A DNA stretch of 64,000 nt from Pseudoscleropodium purum. Taxonomy: Eukaryota > Streptophyta > Bryopsida > Hypnales > Brachytheciaceae. Made by a program: the position numbers and the translations under genes. The notes beneath the pieces are model-generated. The model was not told the origin of the DNA, did not search any database, and saw nothing but the letters and a program-made list of their open reading frames with translations. This document shows positions 1 to 10,198 of the stretch, one piece after another (position 1 is the first letter of the stretch; every line of letters begins with the position of its first letter). The stretch spans positions 13,206,001 through 13,270,000 of the forward strand of contig OZ017797.1 in assembly GCA_963969395.1 (NCBI GenBank), in the 5' to 3' direction.

Positions 1-1
1 G

Positions 2-667
2 GACTTTCCAGACAACATTCAAATCCATTTGATGTATACGAATCCAACCGAAGAGGAGGTTGTAAAAGCTCACCATTTAGGACGATATCGGAAGAAGCGC
101 ACGGAGTTGATATGGGCATTTATGCATATAATGTATGCAGTGCATGTTGCTGGACATTTGCACAATGATCTTTCTCCGGACAACATCTTGTTGCATTTTC
201 CAGAGGATGAGTCACGTGTGTACATTGGAGTTTGCGATTGGGACATGACCACCTTAACTTCTCAGCCAATGAAGTCTTTGTACACATTCACATCAGCAGA
301 TGAGATGAAACAAACTTTGCAGAGGAAATGGTGGGTGGATCCACGTATTGCATATTTGCATAAAGCAGGTGCAGATGTAGAAGTCATTCCGATGTATTCA
401 TGTAAGTCGGAAGAGTATGCCATTCGAAAAATTGCTCGGTGGATGAATGGAAACAACATGTCAGAGGCATATTTCAACGTGCTACTTAAAACACCTAGTG
501 CGACACAATTTGCCTTTCATGACTTTGCAAAAGTGTTTTATGCTTACTTGAAGCGCATTTCTTCGAAGACTAACGATGAAAATACTAGTTTGGCCCATGT
601 GATTACGCGATTTTTTAATACATATCGTTGGCCGATGCCAAATGAACATTTCCGCCATTTATATTAG
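2..667 (+). CDS. Protein-kinase-like protein, C-terminal part
   Basis: The frame is open from base 2 to a TAG at 665-667, so the gene starts left of the window. An ATG at 32 exists, but the residues before it continue the frame and it need not be the start. About 50 residues in is HNDLSPDNILLHF, a good match to the catalytic loop of protein kinases (HxDxxxxN). Some 25 residues later comes CDWD, at the place of the DFG metal-binding motif: the Asp is kept, Phe is replaced by Trp and Gly by Asp. The rest (WWVDP, then a helical tail) does not give a clear activation-loop APE motif. I infer an atypical or degenerate kinase fold, catalytic state unknown. No intron is needed inside this part. It could be one of a lineage-expanded family or a captured gene in a mobile element; I cannot tell from the fragment. 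Confidence 0.65.
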   Translation, partial: DFPDNIQIHLMYTNPTEEEVVKAHHLGRYRKKRTELIWAFMHIMYAVHVAGHLHNDLSPDNILLHFPEDESRVYIGVCDWDMTTLTSQPMKSLYTFTSADEMKQTLQRKWWVDPRIAYLHKAGADVEVIPMYSCKSEEYAIRKIARWMNGNNMSEAYFNVLLKTPSATQFAFHDFAKVFYAYLKRISSKTNDENTSLAHVITRFFNTYRWPMPNEHFRHLY

Positions 668-1053
668 ATTGGTAGTGCAGAAGTAGTAGTTGAATAGATT
701 ATATAGGCATTAAAAATTAGTTTAGAAATATAAAATTGGAATGAAAAAAATTATATGTGCAATTAGACAAATGTGCACAATGTATGGTATTCTATATTAA
801 ATTCAATATATTTTGCCCATATTGATTATGTTTGTATTTGTGTTGATCTTGATTTTTTAAATAGTATATATATATATTTGAAGTCACAAATTTTTTTAGT
901 TTGCCTTTTGAAAATGAATTGGAATTTTTTCATAGTTTCAAGACTATCATGGACTCATGGTCAAACTTTATAATCTTTCAACTTATAAGAGACATTGTTT
1001 TAATGACAAATCGCGAACCATTGCACTTCATTTAACATTTAATTGTTTAAAGA
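668..1053. other. AT-rich spacer, nothing recognised
   Basis: Downstream of the kinase-like stop. It is A+T-rich with short T and A runs and no coding pattern. It probably holds the 3' UTR of the gene, but I see no convincing poly(A) signal to place the end. Confidence 0.5.
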
Positions 1054-1258
1054 TTAAGGGAGTGATCGCGGGGCAGTTTGGGTAGGGCGGTCGGGGGAAA
1101 TAGGGCCGTCAAAGCGGACGGGGTGGACGGGATGACAGGCGGACGGGGCAGTCCTGGCGGACGCTACGTCCGCGGGGACCGTGAATGTCAGCGGACGCTG
1201 CGGACACAGCGTCCGCGTCCGGACGTCATGTCAACCCTGAGATTTAACATGCCCTTAA
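1054..1258. mobile_element. CpG-rich island bounded by TTAA, possible MITE
   Basis: About 200 bases of strongly GC- and CpG-rich DNA lie abruptly inside AT-rich spacer. TTAA occurs at 1054-1057 and 1255-1258; the inner ends read GGGAGTG and, reversed, GGGCATG, a weak inverted match. The inside is built of short inverted words such as GCGGACGCT and AGCGTCCGC, with repeated GGACG. The same kind of GTCCG-rich sequence occurs in the MITEs at 54362 and 55078. Mobile origin is inference; a small CpG island is the alternative. Confidence 0.35.
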
Positions 1259-2231
1259 CAAAATTTGTAGTGGTGGACCTTGAAATGTCCATCAATTGGA
1301 AGCATATTAATAAGATTTGAGCACTTTAGATTTGAAGTTGACTATAATGATCAATTCTAACCCACTTTCATACCTAGATTTCTTGAAACTCTCCCTTCTT
1401 ACTAATATTATAAAACAAATATAGATATACAAAGCAAAATTCTAAGCATGCTTAGTACAATTTCCTATGGTAAAAATGACGTACAATTAATTTGCATCCT
1501 TGTCTAGACCTAACAATGCAATTGACCTTTATGAAAGCTAGAAACTAAGCACATATTTAGATTAATAAATGTAGATACTTCTTTCTCTACCTATTCTTAG
1601 GCAACATTAACTAGTTGGAGCTTAGCAATGCAATCTTGATATCATCACTAAACTCCTCCATTGGGACTTAATCCTTCAACAATGTTCTCGTGATGCAAAA
1701 ATTGGATTTGGGTATACAATGAGGTATTTGATGGTGCTAGAAAGTTTGAATTAGTGTGATTTTTTTGGAAAGTCAGAGTCCATCATGTAATTTGTTGCCC
1801 ATTTACAATTACAATTTTTTTAATAATGGAAACCATTTTCCTTAAACTATTGTTTGCCATGAACTTGGCCAAATGATCAATTTCAATGAATATATCGTCT
1901 TTGTGGGTTGCCTAGGAGGTTTCATATTCTCCAAATCCATTTGCAATTTATGCTATACATACTTAAGTAAGTGTAGTTTATGCGTATCACTTTTCTTTGG
2001 AGTCATAAATTGAGTGCAATTACTAGAAAATTTTCATATGTTGAAGGCTTTGCAAAACACAAAACAATGTATTGGATATTAGCTAGGATAAGACAATGGA
2101 AAATACAAATGTATGTTGTTGTAGTGTGAGAACAACCGTGACTTATTCTTGTCAATCTTGTGTGAATGTCATTTTCATTTTGCAATTATAATGACACTTG
2201 ATCCTGTCCAATTTTCCTTCATTTAATTGAC
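1259..2231. other. AT-rich spacer, nothing recognised
   Basis: Low-GC DNA with no open frame that looks coding and no clear inverted or tandem structure by eye. Confidence 0.5.
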
Positions 2232-2445
2232 CTTGTTTTAGCTTGTTTGCTCCTACTATTGAACACGTCATGGTGGAGTTTAGGATGTTTTTTTTTTTGA
2301 ATTGCAATGGTAATCTTGTTTTAGCTTGTTTGCTTCTACTATTGGATAGGTTATAGTGGAATTTAGAATGTCTTTCCTTCAAAATTGCAATGCCCATCTT
2401 GTTTCAACTTGTTTCTTCCTATCATTAGACATGTTGTCTTCATCA
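2232..2445. repeat. Tandem repeat, 83-bp unit, about 2.5 copies
   Basis: Units start at 2232, 2315 and 2398, each beginning CTTGTTT(TA/CA)(G/A)CTTG. Each goes on to a TACTATTG-like word and, in the first two, to GAATTGCAATG or AAATTGCAATG. Spacing is 83 bases both times and the copies differ at scattered sites, so the duplication is old. Confidence 0.8.
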
Positions 2446-2939
2446 ATATTTACTTTTTAACAAATCCAACAACTGTAGGATCCTTTGCTTAATTTGCTCA
2501 AATACATTGTCCCAAAATTTTAGAATGAATATACCTACTGATTGCAAGTTAAATGTGCCTAAACGTCAAAATGTAGGCTTTTTTAGCCTCTCTTAAAGTT
2601 GAAGTTTTGTCTTTCAACATTAAAAAAACAAACTTATATGTTCTATAACTAATGTATTTAGTCAATATGCTGAAAAATAGATTGAAAGCATTTGTAAAAC
2701 ATTTTAACTAGGAAAAAACTTTCATGTTCATCTTTTAAAAAATTGTAAAATATAAGGTGATACGAAATGAAAAAAAAACTAATTTGCTAATAAATTTTAC
2801 AAGAAATTGAAAAATCTTTAGTCCCAAAGGTGAGAATGTTATAGTAAAAAGTTAGTATATTTTTATTTATTTTTAATTTGAAAATTTTCAAAATTGAGAG
2901 CAAAATCTTGGTAGCTTTATATTTTTTTTCTATGTCGTT

Positions 2940-3272
2940 ACCCACAAAATAAAACTCCTCAAAACTCTTACTTTATTCTTCAAAATTGAATGGTTTGAAT
3001 GTTTTTGAGTAGGTACCAATCCAAACAATCTCCAAAAGATAATTAATTATAAGAATATATTTTTTGTTACGTGGTTTGACATTGAAATAAAAAAAACTTC
3101 TAACTTTCCCAATATTTATTAAAATGACATAAACCAAAGCTTCACACATAGATTATGATGAGTAACATCCATCCTAAAAAAATTCATGCAAAAATTCCAA
3201 ATTATGAAGTCAACAAGGCTGCCAAGTTCTCAAAAGGCCCAAAGTGGGCTCTTTGCTCGTTTAAGGGTTAAA
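2940..3272 (+). repeat. Dispersed repeat, inverted copy at 39500-39840
   Basis: This stretch matches, as reverse complement, the segment at about 39500-39840. Shared landmarks in order are a CTCCTCAAAACTCTT-like word, TTTTTGAGTAGGTACC, GACATTGAAATAAAAAAA, GATGAGTAACATCCATC, TCATGCAAAAATT and AAAGTGGGCTCTTTG. It ends with TTTAAGGGTTAA at 3261-3272. Read inward that end is TTAACCCTTAAACGAGC, close to the TTAACCCCTAAAGG ends of the element families in 38-51 kb. The other end is not clear. Confidence 0.6.
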
Positions 3273-3370
3273 TACACTAATTTTGCAATTGGCTGGCCAG
3301 GGTGTATTTTCTGTATTTTTTCTTCTGCAATTGAACTCTTCCAATTTGTATAATCAATCTGTATACAAAT

Positions 3371-3425
3371 ACAAATACGTACACACACATATACATACAT
3401 ACATACATACATACATATACAAATA
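3371..3425. repeat. Microsatellite, (CATA)n with CA start
   Basis: Short run of ACACAC followed by about eight CATA units and some TACAAATAC words. A simple-sequence tract between the AT-rich spacer and the GC-richer gene island. Confidence 0.85.
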
Positions 3426-3517
3426 CATATACACAAACAAATGCGTACAAATCAGTGCAGCCTAGAGTTACAGTTATGGTTACACATATGGTTACACATT
3501 CAGTTGGTTTCCTGTTT

Positions 3518-3960
3518 TCACATTCCGATCTCGCGCAGATTGCCATGACGCTCCCTCTTGCGAATTCGAACAACCAGGCTCCGGATTAGCGCCGACTTTG
3601 AGATTTGCATGTTCCGGAGCTCCGCAGATGCGATGTCCTTGTAATCGGGGTTCTCCATAAGGTAGGGTGCCTCGGGGTCATTGGTAGGGCTCTTCTGCCT
3701 CTCCTACAGTACTGTCCAGAGCGAAACTCCATCGGTCATCTGACACAGAAGCAGAGGCCATAAATGCAAGGCTTCGTGATGGCTTTCGATGCGGACTTGG
3801 TGCATCTCGCCTCGCTTTTTCCCTGGTGGAGCTGACTGATCCGACCTTGACGGGTGGAAAGCAACAGGGGAGAGGAATTTGACCGACGAACTCGAGCGCA
3901 GAGATTTTCGTCCCTTTTTCAAAAAACAATTTGCATTGTGGCTTCCGGAATTTGGTTGGG
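3518..3960 (-). pseudogene. Unidentified minus-strand coding stretch, frame-split
   Basis: Two neighbouring frames look like protein on the minus strand. The upstream one runs from a possible AG acceptor near 3961 to a stop at 3678 (about 93 residues, including GQIPLPCCFPPVK and a Ser/Arg-rich middle). The other is open from 3703 to a TGA at 3518-3520. Its 61 residues start ERQKSPTNDPEAPYLMEN and end in a basic helix, RSLVVRIRKRERHG. The two overlap near 3678-3703 in different frames, so a frameshift or an intron I cannot place would join them. There is no ATG at the 5' end of the first frame. A strong donor (TTTGCG then GTAAGA) lies upstream on the same strand near 4285. I do not recognise the product. 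It could be a small real gene divergent from the DUF688 gene, or its remnant. Confidence 0.35.
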
Positions 3961-4527
3961 GCTACCAATTATGGCGGATTTCGCATTTCTTTCTTACGGT
4001 TGTTAGGTCGCTACTGCGTTGTTACTGACATTTCGGAACGAGTTTTGAAAGATTTTGATCAAGTTATTATATGAAATCTGGCTATAATTTGTAACATTTT
4101 CTCTTCGTGAATTTCCTTCGTATTTGCAGAATCAAATATTTTGTCGATTCTGGCGATAATTAGCTAATTATAAAGAACCACTGTTCGAGTCGAGGAATCT
4201 GTTCTAAAGTTGCGCCATTAATTTCTGTGATGGCTGGTGCGTTATGGTGTGCGCCATGTGTGTCCTTGCCAGAGTCTTACCGCAAATAGGCGACGCCCGA
4301 GAGTCCGCAGCGAACAATCATAAACTATTTTGAACTATTTTGACTGCGGCTGCGAAAAGACCCGAGGATTTGGAGGACGGCTGCACTTCCACAGCTGTAG
4401 GTTCCGCCGATTCGATTCGCGAAAGTGGAACGACTGACACGGGTCGTATTCCGCTGAGTGCCTGAACGAGAGACCGTATTTGTAACGTGACCTCCTGCAC
4501 TGAATTTCATTTCGTTTGTTCTAAAAA

Positions 4528-4535
4528 TATATAAA
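4528..4535 (+). promoter_or_regulatory. TATA box of the DUF688-family gene
   Basis: Perfect TATATAAA in a GC-richer promoter region, with transcription expected to start about 30 bases downstream, near 4560. It fits a leader that runs through the intron at 5059-5397 to the ATG at 5688. The opposite strand reads TTTATATA, so it could also serve the divergent minus-strand unit, less likely. Confidence 0.55.
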
Positions 4536-4850
4536 CAAACTGGAGAGCGTATTTTTATCGAGGTCTTGCTCTGTGTAGAAAGCGATAGTCACGGTGAGTG
4601 GTCCTCCAACATCGCCGCAGTCATTGGACGGACACTCGTGTGCTCATTAATGTGCGTGGCGTCAAGCTTGGTTATTTCCCTCCTTCTCTGCCTCATTTTA
4701 TTGCCGTAATTTGTTACTCAACGTGTGTGTTCGCGCGTCTCTAGTCTCTATATCAACCTGGAGAGTAAGCTCCAGTCTTTTCCTCGCAGTTCAGATCGTC
4801 GCACTCATGCTCTTCCGACACCTTTCAAGAGCTTAGGACCGAATTGTCAC

Positions 4851-5423
4851 ATGGTTCAAAGGGGAGAGCAAACCGCTGCTGAGCAAACCACTCCGAAGAT
4901 TTTAAAAATTCTCCTTCCTATTCTCCATAAATCAGTGGTTATTGAGGCCATTCCCATTTTTCAGGTTGCCTCTTCGACGTTGCAGATGGTTCTTGCCATT
5001 TGTTGCACGTTGAAGCCGCCTTCTTGTGAGGGAAGGATATTGTCGGGTTTGCTGAAGGGTGAGTAGTTTTCTTGTCGCTGCGACTGAGTGTTTGCTAGTA
5101 TCTTTTTGTGTCTGGTTCTTTTTGAGCATCTTACACTATAAATCTGCTTTGTTATGACTTGATCATCTTGCATTAAAACCTGCTTTGATGTTATCATAGA
5201 CTGTTTTAAGATGCTGTCACTTGTTGTGAACAAATGCACCGAGATTTTTTAACCATGTAAATATTTGAGAAAGTCGATCTTTTGGAGGGTTCCATCTGTG
5301 GTTTAATTCCAAATTTCTGTGTTCTTTTAAATTCCTGGTGTCTCTTGGTTGTTCCATTAAAATTCTTAACTCATTTTTTTCTCTTCCATGCCGATAGTGA
5401 TGAAAGTCACGAGGAGTTTCTAG
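4851..5423 (+). CDS. Upstream ORF in the DUF688 leader, spliced
   Basis: An ATG at 4851 opens a frame (MVQRGEQTAAEQ...) that crosses the leader intron. After splicing 5058 to 5398 the frame continues VMKVTRSF and stops at 5421-5423, giving about 77 residues. It is in the leader of the DUF688-family mRNA if transcription starts near the TATA box. A shorter upstream ORF starts at the ATG at 4807. Such uORFs commonly lower translation of the main frame; nothing here shows the peptide itself is used. Confidence 0.3.
5059..5397 (+). other. Leader intron of the DUF688-family gene
   Basis: Donor GAAGG then GTGAGT at 5059, a textbook 5' site. The acceptor at 5396-5397 follows a T-rich tract (CATTTTTTTCTCTTCC). 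It lies wholly between the TATA box and the main ATG. Inference from splice signals only. Confidence 0.5.
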
Positions 5424-5687
5424 GTGATTATCGACTTCTGGGAGCGTACGAGTTCATCATCAGATCCTCTTCGCTGTTGTATCAATCAAACCTCGAATGT
5501 TCTCCACAGACTGCTGCCGTTGCGAAATTGCGGGCGCAGCAACAGATTTTCCTAAAGAGTACCTGGCAGTTTGATAGATGTAGGTGACAGTTACAAGACG
5601 GTTATGAGAGTGCCAGGCTGCAGACCATTTTGAGACGGACAGGTTTAACACTATCAAAGTATTACTTAGAATGCGAAAGGGTTAGCG

Positions 5688-6464
5688 ATGAAGCAAGAGT
5701 ATGAAATCCCGAGCTCTCCTGTTTCCATTCCATACAAGTGGGAAGCTGCTCCGGGTACACCAATTGCGGAGATTGTGCCGGCTAAGCCGCCTAAGTATGA
5801 ATCATGGAGGAGTCCGCTCCGCCCTCCTCCCGGCGTTCGCAAGCAGACCGAGGCACCGGAGTTTAACAGTTTTGAGCCAGAACCGCCCGTAGCGGTGCAG
5901 GCGCAGCTCGTGGAAAAGATCCTCAAGAAGCTGAACAGATTACGAAGGAAATCGATGGTCGCAGCGGCGTGCTTCACCTCTGAAGCGCAACGAGTTATAG
6001 AACACAGCGGCATGTTGTTCCCTGTGGAGGATCTCGACGGGTGCAGCTACGACTCGGATGCCATGAGTTCTTTCGATCATCCAAGTACACCATATTCTTC
6101 TACCTCGTACGAATCTGCTTTCTCCGAACCTAGTTTCAGTCGGCGAAACACAGGCTTCTCCCCTTCTCCTTACATGACCCGAACGCCGCCATCGACACGT
6201 CGCTTCGAGGACATCGAGTATTTCGACCTCAACAACGAGACGACTCTTCCTGGACCTCGCGAATCGGCTTGGCACGTCCAGCACTCCTCGGAGCTGAGGC
6301 CCCCTCCCGAGTCGGAGAAGCTTCAAATCCGAAGGTCTTACAGTGCGATGATTCCCACAATTCTGCGCCAGTCATCGTCCTCTCGCAGCTTCAAGCAACT
6401 GTCACTCGGACGCGCGTTTCGAAAGTCCAAGGCGGCGAAACAACTCGACTTAGGGAAAATGTAG
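5688..6464 (+). CDS. DUF688-family plant protein
   Basis: Single coding exon, 258 residues, ATG at 5688 and TAG at 6462-6464. Residues 14-26 read IPYKWEAAPGTPI, the short signature (V/I-P-F/Y-K-W-E-x-x-P-G-x-P) of the plant DUF688 family, often annotated as hydroxyproline-rich-like. After it come a proline-rich stretch (about 29-69, PPKYESW, RPPPGV), a basic amphipathic helix (QLVEKILKKLNRLRRKSM, about 73-90), a Ser/Tyr/Thr-rich low-complexity middle and a basic C-terminus (SRSFKQLSLGRAFRKSK). There is no signal peptide or membrane segment. The biochemical role is unknown; the composition suggests a disordered adaptor or a phosphorylated protein. The gene has a TATA box, a spliced leader and upstream ORFs. 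The family assignment rests on the N-terminal motif and general layout. Confidence 0.75.
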   Translation: MKQEYEIPSSPVSIPYKWEAAPGTPIAEIVPAKPPKYESWRSPLRPPPGVRKQTEAPEFNSFEPEPPVAVQAQLVEKILKKLNRLRRKSMVAAACFTSEAQRVIEHSGMLFPVEDLDGCSYDSDAMSSFDHPSTPYSSTSYESAFSEPSFSRRNTGFSPSPYMTRTPPSTRRFEDIEYFDLNNETTLPGPRESAWHVQHSSELRPPPESEKLQIRRSYSAMIPTILRQSSSSRSFKQLSLGRAFRKSKAAKQLDLGKM

Positions 6465-8279
6465 CTTGTCTACACTGTTGTACAAATAGTAGCGTTTCTC
6501 TTCACAATTTTTCACTTCCTTGCGCGGCCATTGATCCTCTTCGCTCAACATCATGGATCTGCTGCCATTGTTGCTTTTGAGCAGCAATATGTCGACGAGG
6601 GGCAACACATGAGCGCTGTCGAATGCTTCAGTGCGACCCAGGTACTCAAGACTCCTCGTCGAAGTAGATCGACAGAGATGGGGATCAATACGATGTGTGC
6701 AGTTATGGTTTATTAGTTCGGCCAGTGTGTTGGAAAACCCCTTTTCCAAGTAGGTTGTACACGAGAATAGACACTTCAGAGCTTGACAGTACAGTGAAAA
6801 CAGAGTGTATCAAAACTTAGCGACAGGTTTCAGCACGGCTTCTATTTCTTCTCTCTGGTTGATGTGAATGCAGGATGCTAATCTTTGAAGTTGAGGTGTA
6901 GAATACAGGATCTCAGATCCGTAAGTTTTGTATCTGCAAGAGCCAAATCATCCAATGACAGATTGACAGCGTCTCTCTTCTTACACTACCTGAGTTCTGT
7001 ACTCTTTTGGTTGTCTGCGTGCTAGTGCTTTTGAACTTTTGTTATAGTGCAATTTTGAAGAGGTTTACAAATGTGATTGACGTACACATATAGTACATAA
7101 CCGGATTCAAAACACTGCTAAGCAGTTCAAGAAGTTCCGCAACTCCTCGTTTCATACACCTCTATGTGAAAGATATTTGCTCCTCACTATCCTACTTTCA
7201 TACCCATATCTATGCACAAGATGTATTACGGGTAGGCATGCCTTCTTTGCCCCATTCCCAATTCTTGGAGAATGTGGACGTTGTGCTTTCTAGTTGGTTG
7301 TCCATAGCTTGCAAAGTTCCCATTTTCTTTGAGAATTGAGAATACTCATTATTTTCCTCTAAAGGTAAATAATGTGCATGAAGAAAAAAATTTCAAAGAA
7401 TTATTTATCTCCCTTTCAACCTCCATATGTCCCATTCACCCCAATCATCACCACCTTCACCGCCGTTGCCGTAGTGGCCATCATTGACACTGTGAAGCAA
7501 GTAGATGAGAAAATTGATGCTCACCATTAATGACTAGCAATCCCACCTAGCATCAATGTCTCTAAAAATAAATCATGTGCACTACAAAAATTACAATAGC
7601 CATGTTTCCAGCTCCTCTTTTTTCTCCACAATTTTTCATTCTTCACAGAAATTTCATTTTTGGAGAAGATGTGACTACCCCTATTATCACATACATCTTT
7701 GAAGACAACCCCATAGCCAACTACATTGTCTCCCATGGAAACACCTATGCACAATGCCCAAATATCATCAATTGTGCTTGGACATCTCATGCATCTCCAC
7801 TATTCCTTACAAACAAAACCCACTTACTACACCATCCTCCAAAATAATATACAATTCATTGAACTCACTTACTATGTTGATAGATTCTACTATGCCTCAT
7901 TCTACTAGAACTATGTTCATTTAAAACTCAACAAATATCTTACTCTCATCTCATCACCAATGTAAGAACTACAACTAGGAAACACAACCATTAATATTTT
8001 TCATGGCTTGACTACAAGCAACAATGCTCATGTCTTCTTTCCTTGTTCTTCACACTAGACAGCATTAATAACATTGCCATCATATACTCAACTTGTATTT
8101 TATTATTCAAGCATAAATTCAAACTTAATCCAATCTAATGGACCTCCAATAAAATTATGAAAACAAAACCTACTAGTCCATCACACATAACTTGTTCTAA
8201 AAGATTCTCTACTCTATAGTTTCTTATGAAAAGTTTTCATGATTGTCTATTTTTGTGAAAACAATGCAGGGCTTCAAAC
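6465..8279. other. 3' flank and AT-rich spacer
   Basis: The first 500-600 bases keep the higher GC of the gene island and are probably the 3' UTR; no clear end signal was found. From about 7300 the DNA is AT-rich spacer with a C-rich interval near 7420-7480. Open frames here have no recognisable motif and I regard them as chance. Confidence 0.45.
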
Positions 8280-8849
8280 AATGAAGACATTGTCTTGGTA
8301 TTAAAGTGCTTGTCAAAAAAGTTTTGGATACTCAAAAGACTGTGTATTGGTTGTGAAGAAATTTTTGTATAATTAAGCTTTTCACTAAAAGGTGGTTGTG
8401 GAAATCACAAAATTTTTTGATAGGATATTATACAATCAATTTCTTTGCAAATTCCCCAAGTTCTCCAATATGCCATTTACTTCCTTCCAACTTCTAAAAT
8501 TAATCCAATTAAAACAAAGTCTTTTTCCTAACAAAAGGTATGTGATTTAAGTATCACTTGTAACGTCTATTGTAGTCTCTCATGAGACTTTAAATGAATA
8601 GACTCTTAATGTATGCCAATTATAAAACACGATTGGAATTTCTTTCTTTAGATAATTGAGTGAAGGCCATTAAGCCCAAGTCATTTATTGGATATTACCC
8701 TCCTTCTAACTAAATGAAGGTTGTCAAATCTCTAAGGTAGAAGCACCCTTAGTGGACTACTTTAGCAATTCCATGCATGTTCTGGAGTAGTATAAGGCAA
8801 TGTAAATTTTCTACCATGTCGGAAGATAGAACCATTAGAAGATTTCCAA

Positions 8850-9150
8850 CCCCTTAGAGGGCTCTGAGTTCCCTAAGTTGCCAATATCAAGGAAACAACC
8901 TCGCAACACCCTATAGTAGTTGCCTAATGTGGCATGATGACTACTACATCACCAAATAATTTATTTTTTGCTTTTTTTGCATTCTAAATTTTTCAAATTT
9001 TTTTTTCAAAAAATCAAAATTTGACAACAGCTATTCCAATCTGCCAAGGGAACAACGCTGGGAAAATAGGCTTGAAACAACCTTTCAGCCCCCCCCCCCC
9101 CCCACACACACACACACAATTTCTTCTAATGTCATGGAAATTGCAATTTT
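8850..9150 (+). repeat. Dispersed MITE-like repeat (further copies at 39890 and 50920)
   Basis: Shares with 50920-51180 the order GAGGGCT, TAGTTGTTGCCTGACATGGCATG (approximate), CATGTCACCAAA, a T/A-rich centre, GAAACAACC or GAAACGGCC, and a C-rich end followed by TTTCTTCTAATG or TTTCCTCTAATG. A third, reversed copy lies at 39890-40120. This copy has acquired a C-run and a CA microsatellite at its right end. Confidence 0.6.
9088..9119. repeat. Poly-C then (CA)n microsatellite
   Basis: A run of about 15 C followed directly by about 8 CA units, within the end of the dispersed repeat. Confidence 0.9.
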
Positions 9151-9899
9151 TTAGTAATTCTATGTTTTGCATTGAAATTACTTTGAATTTTTGGAAGCCG
9201 ATAGCTAGTCAAACCCATACCCAATATGTAGAGTCTTCTAATTCTGATCATTCATGAACTACTTCTTGTTCACTACTTTGGGATATATGTTATGATTTGA
9301 TTAGTCCCAACTTTAAGGAGGAAACAAAATATTCAAAGCTTTGGTTAAAAATTTGTTCCAAGGTTGGTTGGAAATAGTGCACCCCATAGGTTGGAGATGG
9401 GTGCTTCTACTATAGCTATCTCAATTGTTTAAGAATGATGGAGTTGTAACTTTAATCACCTTTGTTCTTTCCAATGTCATATGTAGCAATGGATGGGACA
9501 AAAGAGGCCAAGAAGGTCATGCGGTAGTTCTATAGCTTTTGCAAATGACATGGTGTGGAAAAATTTAAAAAAAAATTGGTAGCAAGGAGAGGTTCATGTG
9601 GTGGTTCTATGGCTTAATTTAGTTGTTTCTTATGCAATATTAGTGCATGTATAGTATCCTATCAAAAAATTTCATGATTTTAACAACCATCAATTAGTGA
9701 GAAGTTTCATACGAAAATCTCTTCACAACCAACATACAACCTTCTGAGTGTCCAAACTTTCTAGAAATGGATATTAGTACCAAGACAAAACTCCTTGTTG
9801 CTAGAAGACACCTAATGAAACAATGGTTGAATTGCAAAAGCAAACAATCACAAAACTACTTATTGGTTTAGGGGAGGTAGGCTTTGTAGATGCACACCA

Positions 9900-10170
9900 T
9901 GTTGTTGTTTTTCATTTTTTATGAGGTGCAAAGTAGAGATATAAAATGTTATAATGGTGCTTCCAATTTCAACATTCATTCACATATTGGATAGAAAATA
10001 TCACATTAGCACATATTGCATGTCTATAACTCTCTTTTCATCCACAATTTGGCAATTTCATCCAATATTTTTTTGAATTTAAAGTTTTTTGGTGAAAAAC
10101 TTCATATTTTGTTTCCATTTTTAGCCACATTATTTTTTTTGGATGCAATTTGGCACTATAAAGCCAAAAA
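9900..10170 (+). repeat. Dispersed repeat, inverted copy at 14435-14700
   Basis: Reverse complement of 14435-14700. Shared words include TTGGATAGAAAATATCACATTAG, cut here to its centre GATAGAAAATATCACATT, then GGTGAAAAACTTCAT and GGCACTATAAAGCC (AGCACTATAAAGCC in the other copy). There is no coding frame. The other copy ends in an 18-base G run. Confidence 0.65.
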
Positions 10171-10198
10171 AGAAGCCCTTATGCATATATGTCTTAGC

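Larger units (their letters stand above)
8280..9805. mobile_element. Inverted-repeat element with about 145-bp arms
   Basis: The sequence from about 8290 to 8440 returns as its reverse complement at about 9655-9805. Shared landmarks are TTGTCTTGGTA, TTGGTTGTGAAGA and AATTTTTTGATAGGATA. The arms differ by many substitutions. The 1.2-kb interior has no coding frame, and it contains a separate repeat at 8850-9150. It looks like an old foldback or TIR element into which other elements have jumped. Confidence 0.5.

Noticed and set aside
3230..3573. Cys/Tyr/Val-rich minus-strand frames
   Set aside because: They translate the (CATA)n microsatellite.
5666..6326. Long minus-strand frames opposite the DUF688 gene
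   Set aside because: They are antisense shadows of a GC-rich coding exon; only the plus-strand frame carries a family motif.
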